DNA from: Larix kaempferi
Taxonomy: Eukaryota; Streptophyta; Pinopsida; Pinales; Pinaceae
Reading direction: 5' to 3'
Assembly (NCBI GenBank): GCA_027924585.1
Contig: BSBM01000826.1
Coordinates: forward strand, 16,260,001 to 16,324,000
DNA: 64,000 nt
Of this stretch, positions 11,301-20,300 are shown piece by piece. The notes under the pieces were generated by a model. That model worked only from the letters and a program-made list of their open reading frames with translations. It was not told where the DNA came from and did not search any database. Within the stretch, counting starts at the first letter, position 1; each line of letters opens with the position of its first letter. The position numbers were made by a program, and so were the translations under genes.

Positions 11301-13742
11301 AACAAAAAGCAAGGCACCCTTAGAGTATGCACTGATTTCCGCGATCTAAACCACGCTTGTCCAAAAGACAATTTCCCCACGCCATTCATTGACCAACTCA
11401 TTGATGAGTGTGCGGGCCATGAGGTCCTATCCTTCATGGACGGGTTTTCCGGATATAACCAGATTCACATCCGCAAGGAGGATCAGTACAAGACTGCCTT
11501 TACCACCCCATGGGGCACCTTTGCCTATCACGTCATGCCATTTGGCCTTAAAAATGCTGGTGCCACTTTCCAGCGAGCCATGACCTATTGCTTTCACGAC
11601 TTGGTCCATATCCTGCGAGTCTATCTTGACGACCTCACAGCGCGTTCCCGAAAACGATCAGACCACCTTAACGACCTCCGGCAAGTTTTCCTGCGTTGTC
11701 GCAAATATAAAATCCGCTTGAACCCACACAAGTGTGTCTTTTGCGTCCCAGCGGGCCGGTTGTTGGGTTTCATTGTTTCCCAAGATGGAATCACTGTCGA
11801 TCCCCTGAAAGTCAAAGCCATCTTAGAACTTCCCCCTCCTCGCACGCTTCGACAGCTTCAGAGCTTGCAAGGGCGGTCCAATTTTCTTAGGCGCTTTGTC
11901 CCTGATTATGCCACCAAAGTCCACGGGTTCTTACGCTTACTTCGTACCCACATACCCTTTGTTTGGGACGAGCAAGCAGACACGGCATTCGAAGCCCTCA
12001 AGAAAGCTCTCACACAAGCGCCCTTGATATCCCCATCGGATTTCTCCCAAGACTTCACCCTTTACGTCTCGGCATCTGAACATGCCGTGTCCGGAGTTTT
12101 GGTACAAGAAGATGCTTCCCACAAAGAGCATGTGATTTATTACGTCAGCCAGACCTTATCTGGCCCACCTCTACGTTACCCATACGAGGAAAGATTAGCA
12201 CTAGCTGAAGTCTTTTCCGTGCAAAAACTGCGACACTATATTTTGCTTAGTCATACCACGGTTGTCGCCGACTCCAACCCCATGGTCTACCTCCTCACCC
12301 GGCGACTCCTTCAGGGTCGTGTCGCTAAATGGGTCATTATCCTCCAGGAATATGACCTTACTTTCAAGACTCCCAAAAGCACCAAAGCCCTCGCGCTTGC
12401 TCACCTCATTACAGATCTCCCATCCTCTTCAACATCACCCGTCATCCAAACGGACCTGATTGACGAGCAGATCTTCGTCATTTCGTCTGACGACCCTTGG
12501 TACGGAGACATTTTGACTTACCTTCATACGCAAAAATTCCGACCACACATCGATCGTGATGGACGCCGTCGCATACGACACCACGCCCCCCGATACCTAC
12601 TTATTGGGGATGTACTTTATCGACGCGGCGTTGATACTATCTTACGCCGCTGCCTATCCCATAGTGAGGCAGAACAAGTCCTCAATGATTGTCATAGCGG
12701 TGCCTGTGGAGGCCATTTCTCCGGCATGGCTACCGCCCAGAAAATCATTCGCGCCGGTTATTTTTGGCCATCATTGTTTACTGATTGCATCACCGCAGTC
12801 AAGCATTTCCAGAACTGCCAGCTGTTTTCCCCCAAAGCAAGAACCCCCCCTGCCCCCCTTCATCCAGTCATCACTGTTGGACCATTCTGCAAATGGGCCA
12901 TAGACTTCCTCGACTGCAATCCCCCGTCAGCCGGTGGTCACAAACACATCATTGTGGCCGTAGATTATTTCACCAAATGGGCAGAAGCCATGCCAACCTA
13001 TAATTGCAAAGCCGACACTGCGGCACGGTTTTTCTTCAACCATGTTATCGCTCGTTTCGGAGTACCACAACAGCTAGTTTCTGACCACGGCTCTCACTTC
13101 GAATATGCCGTCTGGAAGGAATTATCAACCATGTTGATGTTTGAACACCATTTCTCTTCCGCTTACTACCCCCAAGGAAATGGCCAAGTCGAAGCGATCA
13201 ATAAAATCTTGAAGACCATTCTCCAACGTACTGTAGACAATCACAAATCCAATTGGCATCACATGCTTTTCCCGGCACTCTGGGCCTACCGCACATCAAC
13301 CAAAACCGCCACCGGTTTTACCCCTTTCCATTTAGTTCATGGTGTCGAATCTGTCCTCCCTATTGAGTGCCAGATTCCTGCTCTAACCATCGCCGTTGAG
13401 CTCCTACCAGATACTTCCCCGATCGAGCAACGTTTACTGCTCCTAGAGCAGGCCGATGAAGATCGGCGCACCGCCATTCAAAACATGGAATCTGCTAAAC
13501 AACGATCGAAACTAAGTTACGACAAACGCGTCCACCCACGAACCTTTTCGGAGGGAGACCTTGTCCTCGCTTACGATCAAGCTCATGATAAAACCGGAAA
13601 GGGGAAGTTCGTGTCTATGTGGCAAGGCCCCTACATCATACACACCTGCCTCGGGCAGGGGGCATACATTCTGACCGATTCAGAAGGCAACACCCTGCGC
13701 AACCCACGCAACGGGTTATACCTTAAAAGATTTTACCCATAG
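8319..13742 (+). CDS. Gag C-terminus and Pol polyprotein of element B (PR-RT-RH-INT)
   Basis: The frame is open after the TAG; its first Met is at 8418 (1774 codons). Residues below count from that Met. A CCHC knuckle lies at 75-88 (CSICGVYGHYTHAC). The protease has DEGAST at about 317 instead of D-S/T-G. Two more CCHC knuckles lie between PR and RT, at about 645 and 699. RT spans about 965-1180 with SFMDGFSGYNQ and catalytic YLDD at about 1067. RNase H at about 1212-1334 has lost its first Asp (LYVSAS) and last Asp (LALAHLI). Integrase begins about 1420; its zinc motif has Phe for the first Cys (HFQNC), but the DDE core is complete (AIDFLDC, SDHGSHF, GQVEAINK). It ends NGLYLKRFYP with no chromodomain, as in Tat elements. 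aRNH follows 101 nt later in another frame. Confidence 0.92.
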   Translation, partial: QATGPPPAPPAYYPPQPAPAPAAPQNPPNAQGHVYAQQHQPQYQNNQRNQGGQPNRGRGRNRGNNQNRNQAPQPTHPPQDNNAAPAHQNPDRPPKQPKNANLRTNHPCSICGVYGHYTHACPHLERARQLWTNDAHRQGQAAPQPPPNPPPPPQQPLVLQNPFPTQGVVNTQPLAPQQGNGQPQQITYTAPDQPMFDSGTHHLLMMSTADVNIQTRRNQYGPTPEAPPAKKDTNANPTDQTLRIPQLPLDGASKAPRFPLRRINNNPNARAASNYNIVDDLAQSLAAMSALEVLKTCPTQRKTLLSAIGAIDPNDSKLMTFDLDQSEPRLPSTIAVQVSVSIRNLVIHRCIIDEGASTCVMSNFVWQKLGSSALQQSTTALRAYDGRAAQPQGLLPKVPVQLGGKTVLIDIEVINAQLDYNLLLGRSYMYAMKAVASSVFRTMMFPHEGRVVKIDQLTYYDPNAPAAPENVLPMIEQPASSAVTSFVSSVAPGLYSDTPMTSTFQAIPPPSPETQVANLCTVSQNTQTSGGQPPLIPSHIGVTPIHTIPFLFPPSGVVSAPVMATLSLPGLTLGLPVWYIPPPVRLPTPDVILQPVQPVVTTNQPPPGVAIPSSSTTPPPNLNIPSSSIKPPPGLTIASTSKDPPLLAKPTGGRGPQPYTAIPPPKAAKPPPVFRAPPKCSLCDEIGHPTHQCPHLPALQEHMNMLDDDIGIPVVRLEPPLQPRDKSLRTNHPCAICSVYGHYSHHCPDLPDYRAALYELNNADLEISPPLIEEIHPPPSSSSEEVNTIYMISTTFKPEPLDLWSDYFNTDEQILETLTAPDYPWDDMHHRSYFLLETSTSTASNQLSVESKDFIPAKVDWLKDPIPAPDAFEEGNMSNISPTIQIDISTTPGKPELISLGASCTQAETQAYKKLFQEFRDVFAWSYTEMPGLDPAIIEHHIDTWPEVPPVRQKQRPIHPAKLPAVKAEVEKLRKAGFIYPIPYTTWVLNPVPVNKKQGTLRVCTDFRDLNHACPKDNFPTPFIDQLIDECAGHEVLSFMDGFSGYNQIHIRKEDQYKTAFTTPWGTFAYHVMPFGLKNAGATFQRAMTYCFHDLVHILRVYLDDLTARSRKRSDHLNDLRQVFLRCRKYKIRLNPHKCVFCVPAGRLLGFIVSQDGITVDPLKVKAILELPPPRTLRQLQSLQGRSNFLRRFVPDYATKVHGFLRLLRTHIPFVWDEQADTAFEALKKALTQAPLISPSDFSQDFTLYVSASEHAVSGVLVQEDASHKEHVIYYVSQTLSGPPLRYPYEERLALAEVFSVQKLRHYILLSHTTVVADSNPMVYLLTRRLLQGRVAKWVIILQEYDLTFKTPKSTKALALAHLITDLPSSSTSPVIQTDLIDEQIFVISSDDPWYGDILTYLHTQKFRPHIDRDGRRRIRHHAPRYLLIGDVLYRRGVDTILRRCLSHSEAEQVLNDCHSGACGGHFSGMATAQKIIRAGYFWPSLFTDCITAVKHFQNCQLFSPKARTPPAPLHPVITVGPFCKWAIDFLDCNPPSAGGHKHIIVAVDYFTKWAEAMPTYNCKADTAARFFFNHVIARFGVPQQLVSDHGSHFEYAVWKELSTMLMFEHHFSSAYYPQGNGQVEAINKILKTILQRTVDNHKSNWHHMLFPALWAYRTSTKTATGFTPFHLVHGVESVLPIECQIPALTIAVELLPDTSPIEQRLLLLEQADEDRRTAIQNMESAKQRSKLSYDKRVHPRTFSEGDLVLAYDQAHDKTGKGKFVSMWQGPYIIHTCLGQGAYILTDSEGNTLRNPRNGLYLKRFYP

Positions 13743-13843
13743 AAAATCTCATGGACACCATCGTCCATTTTAGTATAGGCATACATTTTTTCACAGAAAA
13801 TTTTCAAAAAACCTAAATATTTGTTTTCTCTGCATGACCACAG

Positions 13844-14281
13844 ATGGAGCCTCTTCCACTCTGCCATGTCGGTTTCGCTGATGGTGCAAGCCGTTGGTCT
13901 CCCAATCTCGCCTCCGCAGCTTGGGTAATATACTCCCCTTCACATGAGTTTATTCACATTGATGGAGTATGTTTAGGTGCCGCCACCAATAATCAAGCTG
14001 AATACGATGCCGTGACCGGTCTCCTGGCCGCTGCTCTCCAGATGAGCATACGTCACCTCAACGTTTTCTTGGACTCACAGCTCCTAGTTTCCCAGCTCAA
14101 CAATGATTACCAGGTACGCGATCCGTGTCTTTTCAGAAAATTCCTGCGCACTAAACAAATGGTTAGACAGTTTGAATCCATTACATTCACACATGTCCCA
14201 AGACACCTCAATAGTGTAGCAGACCATATGGCCAACAGTGTCCTCGACTGGCACACCAATCACATCATGTCATATCCATAA
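13844..14281 (+). CDS. Additional archaeal-type RNase H (aRNH) of element B
   Basis: This is a 145-aa intact domain with a full catalytic set: D (GFADGAS), E (NNQAEYDAV), D (FLDSQLLVSQLN) and D (SVADHMAN), with the HVPR histidine. It probably supplies the RNase H activity that the degenerate RT-linked domain has lost. It lies downstream of integrase in a different frame. ATG is immediately preceded by ...TTTTCTCTGCATGACCACAG, a good 3' splice site, and the same CAG|ATG junction is found in A, E and F. A spliced transcript is the simplest explanation; reinitiation is the alternative. Confidence 0.9.
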   Translation: MEPLPLCHVGFADGASRWSPNLASAAWVIYSPSHEFIHIDGVCLGAATNNQAEYDAVTGLLAAALQMSIRHLNVFLDSQLLVSQLNNDYQVRDPCLFRKFLRTKQMVRQFESITFTHVPRHLNSVADHMANSVLDWHTNHIMSYP

Positions 14282-14288
14282 ACAAAAA

Positions 14289-14525
14289 TGCATCCATGTG
14301 CAAAACATGTGCCTCCACGGGCATATACAAAAAACCAATGTTGCATCCACGTGCATAACATGTGCCTCCACGGGCATAAAACAAACAAACCAAAATAATG
14401 CATCCATGTGCATAACATGTGCCTCCACGGGCATATATAAATCTACAAACACACTGCATCCACGTGCATAACATGTGCCTCCATGGGCATATACAAAAGA
14501 CAAATGTGCATCCACGTGCATACAC
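14289..14525. repeat. Tandem G-box repeats in the convergent gap of element B
   Basis: Five copies of GCATCCA(C/T)GTGCA are spaced 52-57 bp apart. Four of the five are followed by (A)ACATGTGCCTCCA(C/T)GGGCAT; the last is truncated. Several contain the palindromic G-box core CACGTG. The same GCACGTGGATGC motif is repeated at the same place in F (62116-62300). They lie between the ends of the aRNH and antisense PMD genes. Confidence 0.85.
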
Positions 14526-14814
14526 GACAATATATCCAAAATATATATCCACATATATATACAAATCGAATAGTCAACATGTCATAAGTGCCCCCAGCAC
14601 TCAATATACAAAAAATACATCTGTCATACAAAAAATGCTTCCCCATATGCTCATGAGCATTTGGGGGCAAGTACAATGTCGTCTACTCATCTGGATCCTC
14701 AGGATCCTCGGGCTCCTCCTCCGACTCCACCTCCGCCGGCCCAGCCGGGTCAGGACGACCCCGAACTCGCCGCTCTACTGGCCCTGCTGGATCATCCCTC
14801 AAACGTATCCTCCC
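14526..14814. other. Convergent gap between aRNH and PMD 3' ends, element B
   Basis: This stretch is non-coding, AT-rich at first and then GC-rich. Plus-strand ORFs running into the PMD exon are shadows of the antisense gene. Confidence 0.5.
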
Positions 14815-15152
14815 CTAAGCCGGCCCTGCCGGAGCATCTCCTCCACCACCCCCGTGCCTCGCCGCAAGCACCGCTGTCCTCAACAGGAGCGACTGCCACT
14901 CAGGTGGCGCACCAAGACATCCCTGCAAAACATCCCGATCCAGATCCCTCCAACCATCCTCAGGGAACCTAGCTAGGATCCGGGCAAAGGTACGTCGGAC
15001 ACCATCTATGGCGTCACCATCAGGGCCAACCCCTCGCCCACGAGCTGCATATCCTCCACCACGCGGAGGACGTACAGGTACTGGGGGACGAGCGACCACC
15101 ATCGCCCGCCCCTGCCGAGCCACATAGTCAGGTGGTGGCACTGGACCCACAT
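14815..15152 (-). CDS. PMD protein of element B, exon 2
   Basis: This is the 3' exon of the antisense gene; exon 1 is at 25328-26192. The acceptor TGTGCAG lies at 15153-15159. The exon opens with AT, completing the Asp codon of the phase-1 junction to read D-D-V-G-P. It encodes about 112 residues: a Pro/Arg/Gly-rich linker, then a helical segment (FARILARFPEDGWRDLDRD, QSLLLRTAVLAARH) aligned with F's exon 2. It ends with TAG at 14815-14817. Exon 1 (865 nt) plus exon 2 (338 nt) gives 1203 nt, exactly 401 codons. Confidence 0.85.
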
Positions 15153-15195
15153 CTGCACAAAGCAAGTAAACCATTAGACACTATATAACAAAATC

Positions 15196-15200
15196 ATCAT
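15196..15200. repeat. Target-site duplication of element C, left copy (ATCAT)
   Basis: ATCAT precedes the C LTR start TGTTGGGGCC. The identical ATCAT is at 25276-25280. Confidence 0.95.
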
Positions 15201-16636
15201 TGTTGGGGCCAAGGTCGCAGCTATAGTAAAAGCTGCGAATTTTGGGAAAAAGCACGAGTATGGAAGGAAAGTGCTAATTTTGGGACAAGCACTAAGTTTT
15301 GGGTAAGAAGGAGACGGTGCGCAGTACGGTGCCAGATGGATGATCTCAGCGCAGATCACGGACCGGAAATTGCGGAGCTCGCACGCACGTCATCGAAGAA
15401 TGAAGGTGGCTCAGCTACCATAATAAATAAGGCGATGGAGTAGAGGGCTCAGCTACCCTCATTTAAAGGCTCAAGTACAGAAGTTATGGTTGCTCGGATC
15501 AAGGAGGAGCAACGGACCAGAGCATTGAAGGCGAAGGACGATCGCCCATACCCACAATCTGCGCCGGAATTCATGGAGCCTGCAGGAAGCGGCGACGTGA
15601 CTGCAAGCGGCGCCTACAGTACACCTAGCCATGTGCGTGGTTAGGGTTTTTGGGAATCACTGTTGGGAAAGGCCCACAGTTTTGTAAAGGTGTGACCGTC
15701 ATGGCCACCTATATATATGAATAATTGTAATGGATAGACGTTGGGTTAGAGAGTTAGAGAGAGCTAGATGTTAGACTGTTAGATATCCAGTCTAAAGGAT
15801 AGATCATGTGTTGATTATCCTTCTGTATTTTCTACCCAGAGTGTAGAACTAGAGAGGAAATCGGATAGCCGAGGAGCTAATCCCTGAGTTGCCAGACAGT
15901 CTGTGTGACGTCTGCGCCTTTGTAATCTCCATAGAGAGGAGACTAGTTGAGAGAAGGGCTCCCAGCTGTGTGCGTGGAGTTTCCTGGAAAGATCTAAGGC
16001 TGCAGCTGTGTGCGCAGCATATTGTATAACTCTATCATTTTTCTGGTTAATATAACACTCCCGTGGATGTGGTTTTCCTCGAGGAGATGAGGTCACTTAT
16101 ATCTTCTTGTTATAATGTTTGCGTGAATGATAACTGTTTAGAGCTCATTATTTGTGTATGCAAGACTTCTGTCTTATCTTTGTGACTGTTTGAGTGGGTT
16201 GGGAAGATCCCTTGATAGCTATAAGTGTTTTAAGTACTAAAGAGGTAGTAACGCGCGGTCGCTGCTGCGAGAGCAGACTGCGTTACTGCGCTGGATGTGA
16301 AGGGTGAGGAAGTATTTAGCACGTCGACGCAAGGGATAGTTGCCTGCTGCGTTAGAGAGGAGAAACTGCGCAGTAGACCTGCCAAGGAAGGAATCCACGC
16401 AGCTGCGCCGAGCGGCCTGCGGGAAGGTCCGACCGCCGATTTCGCAGGAACCATTAAAGGAAGAGCTATCTCCGCGTCACCCAGGTTAAGGAAACCTGAT
16501 TCCTTAACCCCCCCATAGCCACTTCGGGTGAGACCTCGAGCTGCCGCGCAGCTCGTTGCCGAGAGGGCCAGTGCGCCAAGGGGTTTTGTTGCTGCGCTTC
16601 ATTAAAACCCGGGTCTGCCCAGTAAAGCAGCCAACA
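15201..16636 (+). repeat. 5' LTR of element C
   Basis: It starts TGTTGGGGCCAAGG and ends GCAGCCAACA. A TATATATA box near 15710 is the likely promoter. The region around 15.72-16.05 kb would be transcribed leader. The LTR differs from the 3' copy by, for example, a G/T near 15.24 kb, G/A near 15.66 kb and T/C near 16.07 kb. Short ORFs within it recur in both LTRs and look non-coding. Confidence 0.95.
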
Positions 16637-16858
16637 AATGGTTCCGTTGCCTTGCGACTTGTTGTTCTGAGACTTGTTATTTTGGCGACGCGCGAGATAG
16701 AGCAAGCCAACAAATGGTTCCGTTGCCTTGCGACTTGTTGTTGTGAGACTTGTTATTTTGGCGACGCGCGAGATAGAGCAAGCCAACAAATGATTCATTT
16801 GCCTTGCGACTTGTTGCTGTAAGACTGACGCGACATCTGAGATTGTTGCTGAAGACGA
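16631..16858 (+). repeat. 76-bp tandem repeat across the LTR/leader boundary of element C
   Basis: CCAACAAATGG starts at 16631, 16707 and (variant) 16783, giving a 76-bp period. The third unit is divergent and partial. Each unit begins with the last 6 bp of the LTR. A possible primer site TGGTTCCGTTGCC starts at 16639, and each unit also contains TTGGCGACGCGCG. I cannot assign the primer tRNA. Confidence 0.8.
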
Positions 16859-16897
16859 CATAAGGTTCTGTTACACTGAGACTTGCTCAGTTAACAA

Positions 16898-17383
16898 ATG
16901 TGCTACTGGAATCCTACAGCTAAAGAAATTGGAGATTGGTTTGATCTAAAGGCTAAAGAGTTTGCTGAACAAGAAAATAGAAGCCTTACGTTTCAAACAG
17001 AAGACTGGTTACAGAAGTATATTTATGCTGACCTCTACGAAATTTTCTTTGTTACGTTTGCATTGGAGTTACACGCTTGGATAGCCAAGTTAGCCGATTC
17101 TACACCTACGCTGCATGTTGATCAACCCGTCACGTGGACGCCCGAGCTAGTCAGTATTGTGAAGCGGATCGACAAGTCTGTTTCCCGCGCAGTAGACTTT
17201 TGGTTGAATAGTCTACTGGAAGGTTTCATTACCGAATTTGCAGTCTATACAAGAAAGAGTTTCAGTGAAGCTGAGAGGAGTTTCTTCCAAGTACACAGAG
17301 GTAAGTTCTTAAATTCTCTGAACTTATGGATTAAAATGCTTCTGTATGAAAAAGGAAAGCTATGTATTGCTTCTGATGAATAG
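16898..17383 (+). CDS. Unrecognised 161-aa protein, first ORF of element C
   Basis: This intact frame lies 12 nt upstream of the gag-pol start (17396). It is mixed-charge and rich in aromatics (WNPTAKEIGDWFDLKAKEF at the N-terminus, WLNSLLEGF and FLNSLNLWIKMLLYEKG later), with a predicted helical character. I see no CCHC, protease or transmembrane pattern and recognise no family. Its position before gag suggests a structural or gag-accessory role, which is inference. A spliced exon of gag is an alternative, since the gag-pol frame differs by only a short gap. Confidence 0.65.
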   Translation: MCYWNPTAKEIGDWFDLKAKEFAEQENRSLTFQTEDWLQKYIYADLYEIFFVTFALELHAWIAKLADSTPTLHVDQPVTWTPELVSIVKRIDKSVSRAVDFWLNSLLEGFITEFAVYTRKSFSEAERSFFQVHRGKFLNSLNLWIKMLLYEKGKLCIASDE

Positions 17384-17395
17384 CATAGACAAGTA

Positions 17396-20300
17396 ATGTC
17401 CGTAGATTCTGATAGTGATCCTGAAGTTATTGGTTGCACTCGTAGTGGAAAACGATATAAAGTAGGCCTTGACCAATATTCTTTTGAGTCTAGCCCAGAC
17501 GATAGCCAAGTCCCTAGAGCAAGCCATATAGAAAGACAAGGGAGTGCTCATATCCCTTATTACCCCTTTACACCACAAAAACCAGACGGAGCTCAGTATA
17601 ATCCTACAGTAACACCTTCTAGTAGCCCACACGGTACTTCTAGCACCTCTGTACCACCTTTGTTTAACCATCCCGGAGGCACTGCTGCAGTACCTCCACC
17701 TCAAACCCGCGCAAGAAGGATGGGTGATGACATGAAGCTACCAACTTTTAGAGGAACAGGGATAGAAGACCCTGAGCAGCACTGGTTCTTATGTGAAGCC
17801 ATTTGGACAATTAAGCAAATTAATGACGATGCTGTTAAACTGGTCCAGTTAGCAACCACACTAAGAGAAAGAGCCTTGACTTGGTTCATGAAATACTCAG
17901 CAGCACAGAATAGGACGCTTGCTGAGGTAAGAAATGCTATGATTCGGGAATTTAAGAAACCTAAATCAGAATCACAGTGTATAACAGAGCTCAAAGACAT
18001 CAAACAGTTACCTACAGAATCAGTATGGGACTTTGACCAGAAGTTCAAAGCCTTGATAGATCAAGTAAGCTTCGAGTTTGCACCACAGCAACATAAAGAA
18101 TGGTTCATTGCTGCGCTGCTCCCACACATTAGACTTCCTCTTATGCAACAGAATCTCAATACTCAGGAACAAGCTCTAGAAATGGCTATGAAACTAGAAG
18201 CTTCGCCAATTGCAGGAACAAGCAACGATGTTGCGCATTTACAGAACCAATTAGCAAACTTAACCTTGCAAGTGCATGATATTAAGAAAGGCAAGGAGAT
18301 TAAGGAAGAAATTTGGTGTACAAAATGTAAAGTCCAAGGTCATTCAAAGGACCATTGTCCCGTTTTCATAGACTATATTGCAACTGGAGCACCTAATCCT
18401 TTACCACAGGCACAAGGGCCTTGGTGTGAAATCTGTAGAACTAGAGGTCATAGACCACAAGAATGTCACTTACTCCAGAAATATGTGCAAACCCCAAAGA
18501 ATCTATATTGTAATTTCTGTAAATCAGTAGGTCATGATGAGAACAATTGTAGAGCATATGATCTTATGATAGAAAGAAAGCATGATGTTTATAGGGTACA
18601 AGCAGAGACACAAGGACCCACAGCAGGTCCACCTTATGACCAAACTCGGGACGCCCGAGCAGCAAATTACAGAGGACGCGGACGCACAACAAATTTTGGT
18701 CGCGGAAGAGGACAGATCACTTGTTATAATTGCGGAACACAAGGTCATTTTGCTAGGGATTGCCAAAATCCTACAACCCTCTGCAGGTATTGTAAATCTT
18801 CTGACCATATTATTGAAGAATGCCCTCAGTTACAGGCTAAGATGCAAGCAAAGACACCACAGGTCAATCAGAATATCCAGTTGATTGGAGCAGAAAAAAG
18901 AGAACCAGACCCTACAGTTAATATAGTGACACGCAGTGGAGCAACCACTGGTGCACAAGAGATGGGAACGGGAAAGCAAGTGACGCAATGGGTGCGCCGC
19001 GCTAACATTAAACCAGCCCCACTTAACCTGCAGAAGCAAAAAGAAGCATTCAAGCAAGCTCAAGAGTATTTCTCAGATCCGAGAACTTCAAGTTCTGTCG
19101 CAATTCCGCAGAACATTAGTAGATCGCAAGTGCTAAGACAAGACAACCTGGTACAAGAACAAGCCACTACAGCTGGAAGGCCTGATGACGATGAGGAGCA
19201 TGCACTAGGCAGTGTTCATGCGTTCTTGCGACAATGTTTAAAACTGTTGCGCAATGAAAAGGCAACTCTAGAACTCCAACACCTGTTGGATCAGTGCCAA
19301 CACTCTGCTTCGACGAACACACCGCAGTGTGCTGTTCACCAGATCAGGAGCCACATTAGAACTGGAAAAGAGATGAGGCTCACAGCGCAGATTGGAGCAT
19401 TTGAAATGGATGAAGTCATGTTAGATTTGGGCTCCGAAGCCAATGTTCTCACTATGCAGACATGGGAACAGATGGGAAGCCCTCAGCTTACAAGATCCCC
19501 TATCCAGCTAAGACTCGCAAATCAGCAACGAGTCTCTCCATTGGGCAGATTACCCAATGTACCTATTGATATTGAAGGAGTAAGAAGCTCTGCAGATTTT
19601 GAAGTAATCAAAATTATGGATGATAGTAGACCATACCCAGCGCTGTTAGGAATAGACTGGGCATTTGATAATTTGGCTGTCATTAACCTGAAGAAAAGAC
19701 AGATGACCTTTGAGGATGACCAGATTAGGGTCATCGCACCTCTTGATCCTATTCAAGGACCAAGATATATAGAACCCATTCGTGCAGAAGAGGAAGCGCG
19801 CCACATGGAAATTTTGTACCAGATGACCACTAACCACAGTGACTATGTCAACCCCACAGCGGACGGCCATATCAGCTGGCGATGTGATAGCTCGTGCACA
19901 TCAGATTCAGATGCAGGATTGGAAAACTGGCAGAATCGTCTACATGAGGTTTCTGCAAGACGTTGCGCCATGATAACTAAATCCATTCGATGGATTGGCA
20001 CAGAATTAACTGACACTCCAACTTTTGATGGTCTAACCGAAGTAACTAAATTCATAGAGGAATATGAACAAAAGCTTTCAGAACCACAGCGCATACAGGC
20101 ACTGGACGTAGCATTGCGCGCTACACCCGCAAGATGGTGGATTGCGCACAAGGAGAATATTCATACATGGAAAGACTGTCGCAGATTGATACTGCGCAGA
20201 TTTCAGGACACCACAGCCGAAGCGCTACGCAAATATGAAGGACAGAGTGACCCCAGGTCACACATTGAAGCATGTATTCAACAATGGTCAGATATTCCGG

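Noticed and set aside
15815-16096. 93-aa minus-strand ORF, also found at 24454-24735
   Set aside because: It lies inside both LTR copies of C and overlaps the transcribed leader. There is no domain, and duplication simply reflects the LTR pair.
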